A program made the position numbers and the translations under genes. From an uncultured Alistipes sp. (lineage in GTDB: Bacteria; Bacteroidota; Bacteroidia; Bacteroidales; Rikenellaceae), in NCBI GenBank assembly GCA_910577475.1, contig CAJTLJ010000007.1, positions 65,347-129,346 on the forward strand: a stretch of 64,000 bases of DNA, in the 5' to 3' direction. The notes beneath the pieces are model-generated. The model ran no database searches, was not told the origin of the DNA, and saw only the letters and a list, made by a program, of their open reading frames with translations. Positions 8,734 to 17,544 of this stretch are shown in pieces (within the stretch, counting starts at the first letter, position 1; every line of letters starts with the position of its first letter).

Positions 8734-8778
8734 AAGAGAACTCATTTTCCGTCCGTTTCGGGAGCGGAAACGAGGGAA

Positions 8779-10344
8779 TTACTTCGTCACGCGCTCCAGC
8801 CACTTCACCATGCCGAGCATGATGCCCATCGAGGTGAGGCAGACAAGCAGGAAGACGCTCCAGCACTGCCAGATGGGGAACTTGTTGTACATGAGCGGGC
8901 CGACCCACAGCATGAGGTTGCCCACGGCCGTAGCGCCGAGCCAGAGGCCCTGGCAGAGACCCTGCAAGTGCTTGGGAGCCACCTTCGACACGAACGAAAG
9001 GCCCAGCGGCGAGATGAAGAGCTCGGCCACCGTGAGGAAGAAGTAGAGGACGATGAGCACCCACGGACCCGAGATCATGGCGGCACGGGCGTCGACCGGC
9101 ATGGCGCGGAAAGCCTCGGCGGAGGGGTAACCCATTACATAGGAGTAGGCGGCCAGGAAGAGGTAGGCGGTGCCGGCGATAGCCATACCGATGGCGATCT
9201 TCCGGGGAGTGGAGATCACCTTGCCGCGGGCGGCCATTGAGCCGAAGATCCACATGATGACGGGGGTCAGCACGATCACGAAGAAGGGGTTGATGGCCTG
9301 CCATACCTCGGGAGCCACGCTCGACGAGTTCACGAAGTCGCGGGCGAAGAGCGACAGCGACGTACCGTTCTGGTGGAAGGCGAACCAGAAGAAGACGGCG
9401 ATAGCCAGCACGGCGAACAGGGCGTACATGCGCTGCTTGATCTCGGTAGCGGCGGCCTTGCGCTCCTCGGGCGTATAGTCTACGGACGCGGCGGCGACCT
9501 TCTTGCCGGGGGCGGGGAAGATGCGCTTCGTGGCGATGAAGATAACCAGCGAGATCAGCATGGCCGCCACCGAGGCGATGAACGAGTAGTGGATACCCTC
9601 ATTGAAGATTTGCAGGTAGCGGTTGCAGAACTCGGCCATGTCGCCGACGGCGGCACCGCCGGTCACCTGATCGACGAGCTGCTGGAGGTTGGCCATCTGC
9701 TCGGCGGCCAGGTCGCCGCCCTTCTCGATATACTCGTGGCAGAGGGCGGGCAGCTGGGCATTATAGGTCAGCGCGTGCACCTTGAGCCACCAGCTGCGCA
9801 GCAGCGGAGCGATGAAAGGAGCCAGCACGCCGCCGATATTGATGAAGACGTAGAAGATCTGGAAACCGGAGTCGCGCTTCGACTTGGCGATCAGCAGCTC
9901 CTTCTCGCCCTTTTTGGCGGCGTCGGCCTCCAGGTTGTCGTACATCTGGCCGACGATGGCCTGCAGGTTGCCCTTGAACAGACCGTTGCCGAAGGCGATG
10001 ATGAAGAGGGCCGCGCAGGTCAGCGGCAGCAGCCAGCCGACATTCTGCGACGTGGAGAGGATGGGGATGGAGAGGATCACATAACCCAGCGCCATCACCG
10101 TCAGGCCGGTCATGATGGTACCCTTATAGTTCTGGGTCTTGTCGGCGATCCAGCCGCCCACGAGCGCCAGCACATAGATGCCGGCATAGAAGAAGGAGTA
10201 GATGAGCGTGCTCTTCTCCTCGCTCAAGCCGAACTTGGAGCAGAGGAAGAGCACCAGCACGGCATTCATGATGTAGTAACCGAAGCGTTCGCCCATGTTA
10301 CTGAGCGCCGCAGCCAACAGACCTTTGGGGTGTCCTTTGAACAT
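8779..10344 (-). CDS. POT-family proton-dependent oligopeptide transporter
   Basis: A 521-aa MFS protein of the peptide transporter (PTR2/POT) family, which imports di- and tripeptides with protons across the inner membrane. The N-terminus MFKGHPKGLLAAALSNMGERFGYY carries the ExxERFxYY-like motif of TM1 (here GERFGYY). About 12-14 hydrophobic segments are visible. A long insertion around residues 175-260 is unusual in length and holds a hydrophilic loop (LCHEYIEKGGDLAAEQMANLQ), as seen in other Bacteroidetes members. The C-terminal TM region VAPKHLQGLCQGLWLGATAVGN is typical. It is single, with its own promoter and terminator. Confidence 0.95.
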   Translation of the reverse strand: MFKGHPKGLLAAALSNMGERFGYYIMNAVLVLFLCSKFGLSEEKSTLIYSFFYAGIYVLALVGGWIADKTQNYKGTIMTGLTVMALGYVILSIPILSTSQNVGWLLPLTCAALFIIAFGNGLFKGNLQAIVGQMYDNLEADAAKKGEKELLIAKSKRDSGFQIFYVFINIGGVLAPFIAPLLRSWWLKVHALTYNAQLPALCHEYIEKGGDLAAEQMANLQQLVDQVTGGAAVGDMAEFCNRYLQIFNEGIHYSFIASVAAMLISLVIFIATKRIFPAPGKKVAAASVDYTPEERKAAATEIKQRMYALFAVLAIAVFFWFAFHQNGTSLSLFARDFVNSSSVAPEVWQAINPFFVIVLTPVIMWIFGSMAARGKVISTPRKIAIGMAIAGTAYLFLAAYSYVMGYPSAEAFRAMPVDARAAMISGPWVLIVLYFFLTVAELFISPLGLSFVSKVAPKHLQGLCQGLWLGATAVGNLMLWVGPLMYNKFPIWQCWSVFLLVCLTSMGIMLGMVKWLERVTK

Positions 10345-10382
10345 AAAGTGAAAGTTTTAGGGTAAATAAAATTTTTCGACAA

Positions 10383-10412
10383 CAAATGTAAAAAAATATC
10401 GGCAATTTGCAA
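10383..10412 (-). promoter_or_regulatory. Promoter of the peptide transporter gene
   Basis: The minus strand has TTG (10412-10410), a 19-nt spacer, and TACATTTG (10390-10383). Its -7 box is 38 nt upstream of the transporter ATG and lies back to back with the GH43 promoter. Confidence 0.6.
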
Positions 10413-10444
10413 TCGCATCGTACGACAAACTGCCATATTTTTCC

Positions 10445-10452
10445 TATATTTG
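10445..10452 (+). promoter_or_regulatory. -7 box TATATTTG for the GH43-branching enzyme pair
   Basis: TATATTTG fits the consensus and places the transcription start about 15 nt before the GH43 ATG, which supports the chosen start codon over an upstream in-frame ATG at 10407. Confidence 0.6.
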
Positions 10453-10475
10453 TAGAGATCATTCGCTGCTTTGCC

Positions 10476-12164
10476 ATGAAAATTGCCACCTTCCGCCGGA
10501 TCGTCCCGATGCTGTCGCTGCTGCTCGCCGCGGCCTGCCGCACGACGCCCGCCGGCGAGGCCCGGTTCACCCGCTTCGCCTACGCCGGGCACGACGCCCG
10601 CTTCGAACGGTCCATCGACCCCCGCAACGCCTATCTCAACCCCGTATTGTGCGGATTCAACTCGGACCCGAGCGTCTGCCGCAAGGGCGGGGACTACTTT
10701 CTGGTAACCTCGTCGTTCACCTTCCACCCTTCGATTCCGATCTACCACAGCCGCGACCTGGTGCACTGGCGGTCGATAGGATCGGTGATCGTAAGGCCCG
10801 AGCGGCTGCCGCTGGACTCCCTGCGCTTCAACCGGGGCGTCTACGCCGCCGACATCAGCTACAACCCGCACAACGACACCTTCTACGTGGTGAACACCTG
10901 CGTGGACGGCATCGGGAACTTCGCGGTGAAGTGCCGCGACCCCTTCGCAGGCGACTGGAGCGACCCCATTCCGCTCCCCGAGGCAGAGGGCATCGACCCC
11001 TCGCTCTTCTTCGACGACGACGGCCGTGCCTACCTCTGCCACAACGGCATGCCGCCCGGCGGACGGCAGTGGAACAGCCACCGCGCCCTCTGGATGCGGG
11101 AGTACGACCTCGACCGGGACTGCCTGACGGGCGACCCGGTGCTGCTGCTGGACGGCGGTCTGGACCCCGCGTCCCGCCCCGAGTGGCTGGAGGGTCCCCG
11201 CATCTACAAAACGGAGGGCCGCTACTACCTGCTGGCGGCTGAAGGGGGCACCTACGAGAACCATGCGCAGATCGCGCTGGTCGCCGATGCGGTGACGGGC
11301 CCCTACCGCCCCTGCGCCGTCAATCCCGTACTCACCCAGCGCGACCTGCCCGAAGATCGGCCCGACAAGGTGACCTGTGCGGGCCATGCCGATCTGATCG
11401 ACACCCCCGAGGGAGATTGGTACGCCGTTTTCCACGGCTGCCGCCCCTACGCCGACACCCACTATAACACCGGGCGCGAGACCTTTCTGCTGCCGGTGGA
11501 GCGGAGCCGGTTTCCGGTGATCCTGCCCCCGGGCGAAGCGATTCCCACGGCGGTTCGCAAACCGGGGCTGCAACCCGACGGCCAGCCTCCGCAGAGCGGC
11601 AACTTCAGCTGGGAGACCGACTTTCGGGAGCCGCTCGACGGCCGCTGGCTGAGGATCCGCACCCCGCGCAGCACGTGGTGGCGGACCGGAAAGGAGGGGC
11701 TCGCGCTTCGCGACAGCGGCTGCACGCTCTTCGGGCAGGGCAGTCCGGCCTTCGTCGGGTGCCGTCAGCAGCACACCGATTTCGAGGCGGAGACCGAACT
11801 GCGCTTCCGTCCTCAGGAGGGGGCGTTCGCCGGTATGGCGCTCTTTCAGAACGAACGGCACAACCTGCTGTTCGGAAAGAGCCGCCGCGGAGGCCGCACC
11901 GAGATCGTCGTCATCCGCACCGAAAAACGGCCCGAAATTCTCTGCCGCCTGCCGATAGCGGACGACGAGGAGCCGGTCGTCCTGCGCATCCGCGCCGCGG
12001 GCGGGCAGTGCGATCTGGAGTATGCGGAGGCGGGCAAGCCCTTCGCGACCGCAGCGGCCGGAGTGGACTGCCGCAACCTGAGCACCCACACGGCCCGCGG
12101 GTTCAACGGCGTGCTGATCGGGCTCTACAACGGAAAAGCCGCGACTGAAACGAACAACGAATAA
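10476..12164 (+). CDS. GH43-family glycoside hydrolase lipoprotein (beta-xylosidase/arabinosidase type)
   Basis: A 562-aa protein with signal MKIATFRRIVPMLSLLLAAACR (lipobox LAAC). The five-bladed GH43 propeller occupies about residues 50-350. The three catalytic acids are visible: the base Asp in NPVLCGFNSDPSVCR, the pKa-tuning Asp in GIDPSLFFDDDGRAYL and the acid Glu in RPEWLEGPRIYK. A C-terminal concanavalin-like sandwich (about 395-560; FAGMALFQNERHNLLFGKS) is the GH43 C2 domain found in xylosidases. It likely removes xylose or arabinose from plant or host glycans at the cell surface or in the periplasm. Exact specificity is not readable. The branching enzyme follows after 23 nt. Confidence 0.9.
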   Translation: MKIATFRRIVPMLSLLLAAACRTTPAGEARFTRFAYAGHDARFERSIDPRNAYLNPVLCGFNSDPSVCRKGGDYFLVTSSFTFHPSIPIYHSRDLVHWRSIGSVIVRPERLPLDSLRFNRGVYAADISYNPHNDTFYVVNTCVDGIGNFAVKCRDPFAGDWSDPIPLPEAEGIDPSLFFDDDGRAYLCHNGMPPGGRQWNSHRALWMREYDLDRDCLTGDPVLLLDGGLDPASRPEWLEGPRIYKTEGRYYLLAAEGGTYENHAQIALVADAVTGPYRPCAVNPVLTQRDLPEDRPDKVTCAGHADLIDTPEGDWYAVFHGCRPYADTHYNTGRETFLLPVERSRFPVILPPGEAIPTAVRKPGLQPDGQPPQSGNFSWETDFREPLDGRWLRIRTPRSTWWRTGKEGLALRDSGCTLFGQGSPAFVGCRQQHTDFEAETELRFRPQEGAFAGMALFQNERHNLLFGKSRRGGRTEIVVIRTEKRPEILCRLPIADDEEPVVLRIRAAGGQCDLEYAEAGKPFATAAAGVDCRNLSTHTARGFNGVLIGLYNGKAATETNNE

Positions 12165-12187
12165 TAAAAGATACAAAGAGATACGCT

Positions 12188-14212
12188 ATGGAGACACATC
12201 TTCCCATTGTCGAACAGGACGAATGGCTGCGCCCCGTGGAGGGCGAAATCGAATACCGCCACCGGCTCTACACCGAACAGCTCGACCGCATCCGGGAATC
12301 GGCCGGGTCGCTGGTCGACTACGCCAACGGCTACCGCTACTACGGCTGGCAGCGGGACGAGGATCTGCGCGGCTGGTGGTTCCGCGAGTGGCTGCCCGCC
12401 GCGAAGGACGTCTATCTGTTCGGCGACTTCAACGGCTGGCAGCGCACCGAGTTGCGGCTCGACAAGGACAAAAGCGGCGTGTGGTCGATCTTCCTGCCCG
12501 ACGCCATGTACGCCGATCGCCTCACGCACGGCTCGCTCTACAAGATCCACGTGCACGGCGACAACGGCTGGCACGACCGCATTCCGGCCTACGCCACGCG
12601 CGTGGTGCAGAACGACGAGACGAAGGACTACACGGCCCAGTTCTGGATTCCGCAGCCCTTCGACTGGTCGGACGACCGGTTCGATATCGCCCGGAACGGC
12701 GACCTGCTGATCTACGAAGCCCATGTCGGCATGGCCCAGGAGCGCGAAGGGGTGGGCAGCTACTGCGAATTCACGAAGAAGATTCTGCCCGTCATCCGCA
12801 AGGACGGCTACAACGCCGTGCAGCTGATGGCTATCGCCGAGCACCCCTACTACGGATCGTTCGGCTACCACGTGTCGAGCTTCTTCGCCCCGTCGTCGCG
12901 CTTCGGCACCCCCGAGGAGTTGAAGGCGCTGGTGAAGCGGGCGCACGAGCTGGGCATCGCCGTCATCATGGACCTCGTGCACGCCCACTACGTGAAGAAC
13001 CTCAACGAAGGGATCAACGAGCTGGACGGCAGCGACCATCAGTACTCGCTGCCCGGCGAAGCGGGCTATCAGCCCTACTGGGACTCGAAGACCTTCGACT
13101 ACGGCCGTCCCGAAGTGCAGCACTTCCTGCTCTCGAACGTGAAATACTGGCTCGACGAGTTCCGCTTCGACGGCTACCGGTTCGACGGCGTGACCTCGAT
13201 GGTCTACCGCCACCACGGCTACACCGACTTCGACTGCCGCGAGAAGTTCTTCGACGAGGGGATCAACCGCGACGCCCTGACCTACCTCACGCTCGCCAAC
13301 CGGCTCATACACGACTTCCGCCCGGGGGCCGTAACCATCGCCGAGGAGGTGAGCGGCATGCCGGGCATGTGCATCCCGGCCGAACAGGGGGGCATCGGCT
13401 TCGACTACCGGCTCGGCATGGCCATACCCGACTTCTGGATCAAATACCTGAAGGAGGTGCCCGACGAGGAGTGGAACATCTGGGAGATGTGGTCGATCAT
13501 GACCGACCGGCTGCCGGCCGTGAAGACCGTGGCCTACGCCGAGTCGCACGACCAGGCGCTGGTGGGCGACAAGACGCTGGCATTCCGACTCATGGACAAG
13601 GAGATGTATTTCTCGATGGACCGCGCGTCGCAGAACCTGATCGTCGACCGCGGCATGGCGCTGCACAAGATGATCCGTCTGTTCACGATCTCGACGGGCG
13701 GGCAGGCCTACCTCAACTTCATGGGCAACGAGTTCGGACACCCCGAGTGGATCGACTTCCCGCGCGAGGGTAACGGCTGGAGCTACCGGCACGCACGCCG
13801 GCAGTGGTCGCTGGCCCGAAACGGATTCCTGCGCTACGCGTGGTTGGGGGACTTCGACCGTGCGATGGTGAAGATCATCCGCAAATACAAGGTGATGGGG
13901 GCCGGCTACCCCTACAACCTCCAGATGGACGAGGGCAACAAGACGATGGTCTACACCCACGGCGGTCTGCTCTTCGTCTTCAACTGGCACCCCGCGGCCT
14001 CGATTCCCGACTACATCGTTCCGGTTCCGGAGCCCGGCAAGTACAAACTGCTGCTCTCGACCGACGAGGCGCGGTTCGGCGGTCAGGAGCGCAACGACCC
14101 GGCGACCGAGCACTTCTCCTTCCCCCACGAGGGCGAGGACGGCACGACCCGCCACTACATGCAGATCTACAACACCTCGCGCACGGCGGCGGTCTTCAAA
14201 AAGGTGCGCTAA
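12188..14212 (+). CDS. glgB: 1,4-alpha-glucan branching enzyme (GH13)
   Basis: A 674-aa protein with an N-terminal CBM48-like sandwich (WLPAAKDVYLFGDFNGWQR, about residues 65-160), a GH13 TIM barrel and a C-terminal all-beta domain. The four conserved GH13 regions are present: DLVHAHYVKN, DGYRFDGVTSM (nucleophile Asp), TIAEEVSGMPG (acid/base Glu) and YAESHDQALVG (third Asp). The length and DGVTSMxYxHHG-like motif fit the GH13_8 branch that includes eukaryotic-type enzymes. It makes alpha-1,6 branches in cytoplasmic glycogen. Co-transcription with an exported GH43 is unusual in function but supported by the short gap. Confidence 0.95.
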   Translation: METHLPIVEQDEWLRPVEGEIEYRHRLYTEQLDRIRESAGSLVDYANGYRYYGWQRDEDLRGWWFREWLPAAKDVYLFGDFNGWQRTELRLDKDKSGVWSIFLPDAMYADRLTHGSLYKIHVHGDNGWHDRIPAYATRVVQNDETKDYTAQFWIPQPFDWSDDRFDIARNGDLLIYEAHVGMAQEREGVGSYCEFTKKILPVIRKDGYNAVQLMAIAEHPYYGSFGYHVSSFFAPSSRFGTPEELKALVKRAHELGIAVIMDLVHAHYVKNLNEGINELDGSDHQYSLPGEAGYQPYWDSKTFDYGRPEVQHFLLSNVKYWLDEFRFDGYRFDGVTSMVYRHHGYTDFDCREKFFDEGINRDALTYLTLANRLIHDFRPGAVTIAEEVSGMPGMCIPAEQGGIGFDYRLGMAIPDFWIKYLKEVPDEEWNIWEMWSIMTDRLPAVKTVAYAESHDQALVGDKTLAFRLMDKEMYFSMDRASQNLIVDRGMALHKMIRLFTISTGGQAYLNFMGNEFGHPEWIDFPREGNGWSYRHARRQWSLARNGFLRYAWLGDFDRAMVKIIRKYKVMGAGYPYNLQMDEGNKTMVYTHGGLLFVFNWHPAASIPDYIVPVPEPGKYKLLLSTDEARFGGQERNDPATEHFSFPHEGEDGTTRHYMQIYNTSRTAAVFKKVR

Positions 14213-14226
14213 GCACCCTGCACGAC

Positions 14227-14266
14227 AACGGGGCCTGTCCGAATTGTCGGACAGACCCCGTTATTT
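14227..14266 (+). terminator. Terminator after the branching enzyme gene
   Basis: Arms AACGGGGCCTGTCCGA and TCGGACAGACCCCGTT pair over 16 bp with one mismatch around a 4-nt loop, followed by ATTTTC. It starts 15 nt past the stop codon. Confidence 0.8.
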
Positions 14267-14281
14267 TCAATTCACGATTAT

Positions 14282-14413
14282 TCTGTCATGTTGAGCGGAG
14301 GGGCGCAAGCCCCGCAGTCGAAACATCCCGACATGGCGGAACATTCACCGACACGACACGCACGGGCTCCCGCTCGCGCGACCGTCGGGATTCCTTGACT
14401 GCGCTTGGAATGA
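14282..14413. repeat. Dispersed intergenic repeat, copy B
   Basis: It shares TGTCATG, GCGCAAGCCCCG, AGTCGAAACATCCCGACA, GGCGGAACATTCACCGA and the closing ATTCCTTGACTGCGCTTGGA plus ATGAC with the other copies. It is non-coding and directly followed by copy C. Confidence 0.8.
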
Positions 14414-14424
14414 CAATCGCGCTG

Positions 14425-14672
14425 TCACCTTGAGCGAAGCGATAGCGAAGTCGAAAGGTCTCCACATAACCGACATTCACCCTTGCGAGACATACCCGCA
14501 GTGCGCAGCCAGCGGAGGACAGACGGTTACGTACACTCCTTCGCCCCGAATGGCTGCGGACTGCCGCCGGCGTTTTACGCCGGCGATCATGCACGGTTCA
14601 CAATTTATCCGTTCGCATACGACCGTCGGGATTCCTCGACTCCGCCTGCGGCTCCGCTCGGAATGACATATA
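14425..14672. repeat. Dispersed intergenic repeat, copy C (long form)
   Basis: It opens with TGTCACCTTGAGCGAAGCGA and GCGAAGTCGAAAGG. It contains ACATACCCGCAGTGCGCAGC, and CAATTTATCCGTTCGCA. It closes with CGACCGTCGGGATTCCTCGA and CTCGGAATGACA. The copy at 26.99-27.20 kb has the same blocks in the same order, so this is a longer element of about 200-250 bp that contains the shorter copies' ends. Confidence 0.8.
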
Positions 14673-14675
14673 TCA

Positions 14676-15989
14676 TTACCTGTTCCGGACGGCATCCGTA
14701 ATGCGGCGGACGGCACGGTCGGCGGCTCCGTAGAGGGATTCGAGATCGACACCGGCCACCCGGCGGTTCTCGACCACGATCCGCCCGTCGACGACCACCG
14801 TATCCACGTCCGAAGCCTTGCAGCAGTAGACCAGATTCGAGATCAGGTCGTGGACGGGTTGCAGGTGCGGCTTCCGGATATCGATCAGGATCAGGTCGGC
14901 CAGCGCCCCTTCGCGCACGACGCCCAGTTCATCGCCGTAGCCGAGCGCCCGGGCGCCGCAGACGGTCGCCATGCGGAGCACCTCGTAGGCGGGCAGCACA
15001 AGCGGATTGCCTGAGGATACCTTCGCGAGGAACGAAGCGTTGCGCATCTCCTCCCACATGTCCAGATCGTTGTTCGAGCAGGTGCCGTCGGTGCCGATCG
15101 TACAGCACACCCCTTCGGCTGCGAAGGCCGACACGGGGGCGATGCCGCTCGCGATCTTCATGTTGCTGGTGGGATTGTGGGCCGCATGGACGCCGCGCGC
15201 CCGCAGCGTCTCCCGGTCGGCCGCGTCGACATGGACGCAGTGGGCGGCGATCGTCCGCCCGTCAAGCATCCCCAGCGAGTCGAGATACTGCACGGGGGTC
15301 ATCCCGGTGCGCTCCCCCACCGCCCGCATCTCGGCCTCGGTCTCCGCCACGTGGATCGTGAGCGGCAGATCGTAGCGGCGGCAGAGGTCGCGGCAGCGAA
15401 GCAGGTTTTCGCGCGATACGGTGTAGGGGGCATGGGGCCCCGCACCGGCCCGCACGCGGTCGGTCGTCAGGGGGAGCAGCGCCTCCAGATCCCGTTCGAA
15501 CACGGGCATATTGGCGTCCAGACAGCTGGGGCAGAGCAGCGCCCGAATGCCCAGCCGGTCGGCGACCGGAGCGATGCGGTGCTCGTCCCAGTACATGTCC
15601 ACGAACGAGGTGGTACCGCCCAGCAGCATCTCGACGATGCCCAGCTCGGCACCCAGCGCCACGTCGTCGCCCGTCTGGAGCGCTTCGAAGGGCCAGATAT
15701 AGTCGTTGAGCCACTCCATGAGGGGGATATCGTCGGCATAGCTGCGCTGAAGGGTCATCGCCACGTGGCAGTGGGTGTTCACCAGGCCGGGCATCAGCAC
15801 CTTGCCGCGGCAATCCACCTCGCGCAGGCCGGTCGCAGCGGCCCGGTAGGCCTCGGCCTCCTCGGCCCGGTCGGTCGCCAGCACGATGCGGTTTCCCTCG
15901 ACGGCGACCCAGCCCGTGAAGGATTTGCGGGGATCGTCCCCCGATGCGGTCATCGGAACGACGGTAGCATGGGAAAAAAGCAGTTTCAT
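14676..15989 (-). CDS. mtaD: 5-methylthioadenosine/S-adenosylhomocysteine deaminase family amidohydrolase
   Basis: A 437-aa metal-dependent hydrolase. The N-terminal beta-sandwich leads into the HxH metal motif in MPGLVNTHCHVAMTLQRSYADD. Further ligands are in HVAETEAEMRAVGE and AAHCVHVDAADRE, and the catalytic Asp is in IGTDGTCSNNDLDMWEEM. These and NPTSNMKIASG match the MtaD group, which deaminates MTA, SAH or related adenosines in the cytoplasm for purine/methionine salvage; substrate preference is not certain. It is the last gene of a minus-strand run (ExbB-ExbD-TonB-DUF1573) with a 7-nt gap to the DUF1573 gene. Confidence 0.88.
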   Translation of the reverse strand: MKLLFSHATVVPMTASGDDPRKSFTGWVAVEGNRIVLATDRAEEAEAYRAAATGLREVDCRGKVLMPGLVNTHCHVAMTLQRSYADDIPLMEWLNDYIWPFEALQTGDDVALGAELGIVEMLLGGTTSFVDMYWDEHRIAPVADRLGIRALLCPSCLDANMPVFERDLEALLPLTTDRVRAGAGPHAPYTVSRENLLRCRDLCRRYDLPLTIHVAETEAEMRAVGERTGMTPVQYLDSLGMLDGRTIAAHCVHVDAADRETLRARGVHAAHNPTSNMKIASGIAPVSAFAAEGVCCTIGTDGTCSNNDLDMWEEMRNASFLAKVSSGNPLVLPAYEVLRMATVCGARALGYGDELGVVREGALADLILIDIRKPHLQPVHDLISNLVYCCKASDVDTVVVDGRIVVENRRVAGVDLESLYGAADRAVRRITDAVRNR

Positions 15990-15996
15990 ATCGGAT

Positions 15997-16440
15997 TTAT
16001 CGGTCGAGGGAGTTCCCCCGTATGGTTATGATTTCACGTCCGGCCGAGGAGTTCGACAGCACCTGCACCACCTTGTGGAAGGTGCCGGGATCGGCCTTGT
16101 GCGGTTCGTAGGTGAGGACGATCTCGCCCGACCCGCCCGGCGGCACGGGCCGTTTCGAATAGCAGCTCTTCAGGCACGAGCAGGTGGTCGTCACCCGCAG
16201 CAGCACGAGCGGAGCCGTCCCCTCGTTGCAGAAGCGGAACACGGCAGTCACCTCGCCGCCCCGGCGGGCGATGTCGCCGAAATCGTGGTCCGTCCGCTCC
16301 AGCCGGAGACGGGCCCCCTCGGAGCGTCTCGCCTCGCGACGGGTCGCACCCTCGCCGCGGTTATCGCGCAACGGCCCGCGGGCCGAAACGGAGAGCGTCA
16401 GCAGCAGCAGTGCCGACGCCGCGAAGAATCGAAGTTTCAT
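15997..16440 (-). CDS. DUF1573 domain protein, exported
   Basis: A 147-aa protein with a cleavable signal MKLRFFAASALLLLTLSVSARG. The rest is one Ig-like DUF1573 domain: HDFGDIARRGGEVTAVFRFCN, the conserved TTCSCLKSC cysteine cluster, then GGSGEIVLTYEP and KVVQVLSNSSAGREIITIRG. Members are common periplasmic or surface proteins in Bacteroidetes, and their function is not known. The start codon overlaps the end of the TonB-like gene by 4 nt, so the two are translationally coupled. The spacer between signal and domain (about residues 22-45) is Arg/Glu-rich. Confidence 0.88.
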   Translation of the reverse strand: MKLRFFAASALLLLTLSVSARGPLRDNRGEGATRREARRSEGARLRLERTDHDFGDIARRGGEVTAVFRFCNEGTAPLVLLRVTTTCSCLKSCYSKRPVPPGGSGEIVLTYEPHKADPGTFHKVVQVLSNSSAGREIITIRGNSLDR

Positions 16441-17120
16441 CGTTTCAATGTAAATAAATAGGTGATCGTCCCCCCCTGGACGAAGCTGCGGCTCTCGGTG
16501 AAGCGGGCCTGCAAGGCGGCCTTCCGGGCCTCTTCGATCAGCTCGGGGTTGGAGATCGTGGAACCTTTGGGTTCGTAGGTGGCGTCCGTCACCTTTCCCG
16601 TGCGGTCGACCGTCACGCGGATGACGACCTTGCCCGACTCGTTGGCCGAGTAGCGGGGCTTGGGCAGCGCACCCACCAGCCCCCGGCCCTGCAACCCCTT
16701 GTCCAGCTGGTCGCTCCCCTCGGGACTCGACCCCGTGCCCCGGCCGCTTGCCGCATCCTCCTCGGCCCGGCTGGCCCGCGGATTGCCGGCGTTCTCGGGT
16801 TCGTCGGGGCCGCTCTGCGACTGCCGGAAAAGCGCACGCGGGTTGACCGTCTGCGTGCGGGGCGCCTCGCCCCGCGCGGGGTTGTTCTGCTCCTCGGCGG
16901 CCGGCTCGTCGTGCATCTGCGGTTCGGGAATCTTCGGCGCCAGCCGCGGCTCGGGCTCCGGAGCTGGGGCCAGCTCGACCTCGATCGCCTCCGAAGGGGC
17001 ATCCGCGGGCCGTTCGATCCCCACCGTCAGGAACAGCACGGCGAGCGCACCGCCGTAGATCAGCAGAGCGACCGTCGCCCAGCGGCGCGGAGCATTCGTA
17101 TCGTCCTTGTAGTAGTTCAA
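16437..17120 (-). CDS. TonB-like energy transducer
   Basis: A 227-aa protein with one N-terminal transmembrane helix (WATVALLIYGGALAVLFLTVG). A Pro/Glu-rich periplasmic linker follows (PAPEPEPRLAPKIPEPQ). The C-terminal TonB-like domain reads VVIRVTVDRTGKVTDATYEPKGSTISNPELIEEARKAALQARF. It delivers proton-motive energy from ExbB/ExbD to outer-membrane receptors. The start codon appears to be TTG: no ATG lies in frame before the membrane helix, and the frame begins 13 nt after the ExbD stop. Some Bacteroidetes copies of this four-gene arrangement serve TonB or TolA-like roles; which one is not readable. Confidence 0.88.
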   Translation of the reverse strand: MNYYKDDTNAPRRWATVALLIYGGALAVLFLTVGIERPADAPSEAIEVELAPAPEPEPRLAPKIPEPQMHDEPAAEEQNNPARGEAPRTQTVNPRALFRQSQSGPDEPENAGNPRASRAEEDAASGRGTGSSPEGSDQLDKGLQGRGLVGALPKPRYSANESGKVVIRVTVDRTGKVTDATYEPKGSTISNPELIEEARKAALQARFTESRSFVQGGTITYLFTLKR

Positions 17121-17133
17121 AGCCGCACGCAGA

Positions 17134-17538
17134 TTAGTTGGGCTGCGTAGCCAGCAGCATCCGGTAGCCGTTGGCGCGGCCGATCTCCGACACCTTGACG
17201 AACTCGTCGACGATGACCGTCTTGTCGCAATGGATCGAGACGGTGGGCTCGGTCTGTCCGGCCAGCCGCTCGCGCAGCAGGCTCTCCAGTTCGTCGAGCG
17301 ACTTCGCAGGCTGCGTCTCGACGTAGTAGTTGACCCCGGTGGCGGTCTTCTGGATCGTCACCGTGGTGATGGCCTTGTCCTTGAGCTGGTTCGAGCTCTT
17401 GGGCAGCACCACCTTGATCGCATTGGGATTGATGAGCGTGGTAGCCATCAGCAGGAAGACCAGCAGCAGGAACATCAGGTCGGTCATGGAGGCCGACGAG
17501 AAGGATTTGTCGACCTTGGAACCTCGTTTGATAGCCAT
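17134..17538 (-). CDS. exbD: ExbD-type biopolymer transport protein
   Basis: A 134-aa protein with a short cytoplasmic start MAIKRGSKVDKSFSSASMTDLMFLLLVFLLMATTLIN. The key membrane aspartate sits in SMTDLMFLLL, the proton-carrying residue of ExbD/TolR. The periplasmic domain ends in VDEFVKVSEIGRANGYRMLLATQPN. It forms the proton channel with ExbB and energises the TonB-like protein encoded immediately downstream. Gaps to both neighbours are 6-13 nt. Confidence 0.93.
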   Translation of the reverse strand: MAIKRGSKVDKSFSSASMTDLMFLLLVFLLMATTLINPNAIKVVLPKSSNQLKDKAITTVTIQKTATGVNYYVETQPAKSLDELESLLRERLAGQTEPTVSIHCDKTVIVDEFVKVSEIGRANGYRMLLATQPN

Positions 17539-17544
17539 GGCGCG

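Noticed and set aside
10266..12176. Long minus-strand frame opposite the GH43 gene
   Set aside because: The GH43 sense frame has the signal, catalytic acids and C-terminal domain; the antisense frame is composition-driven.
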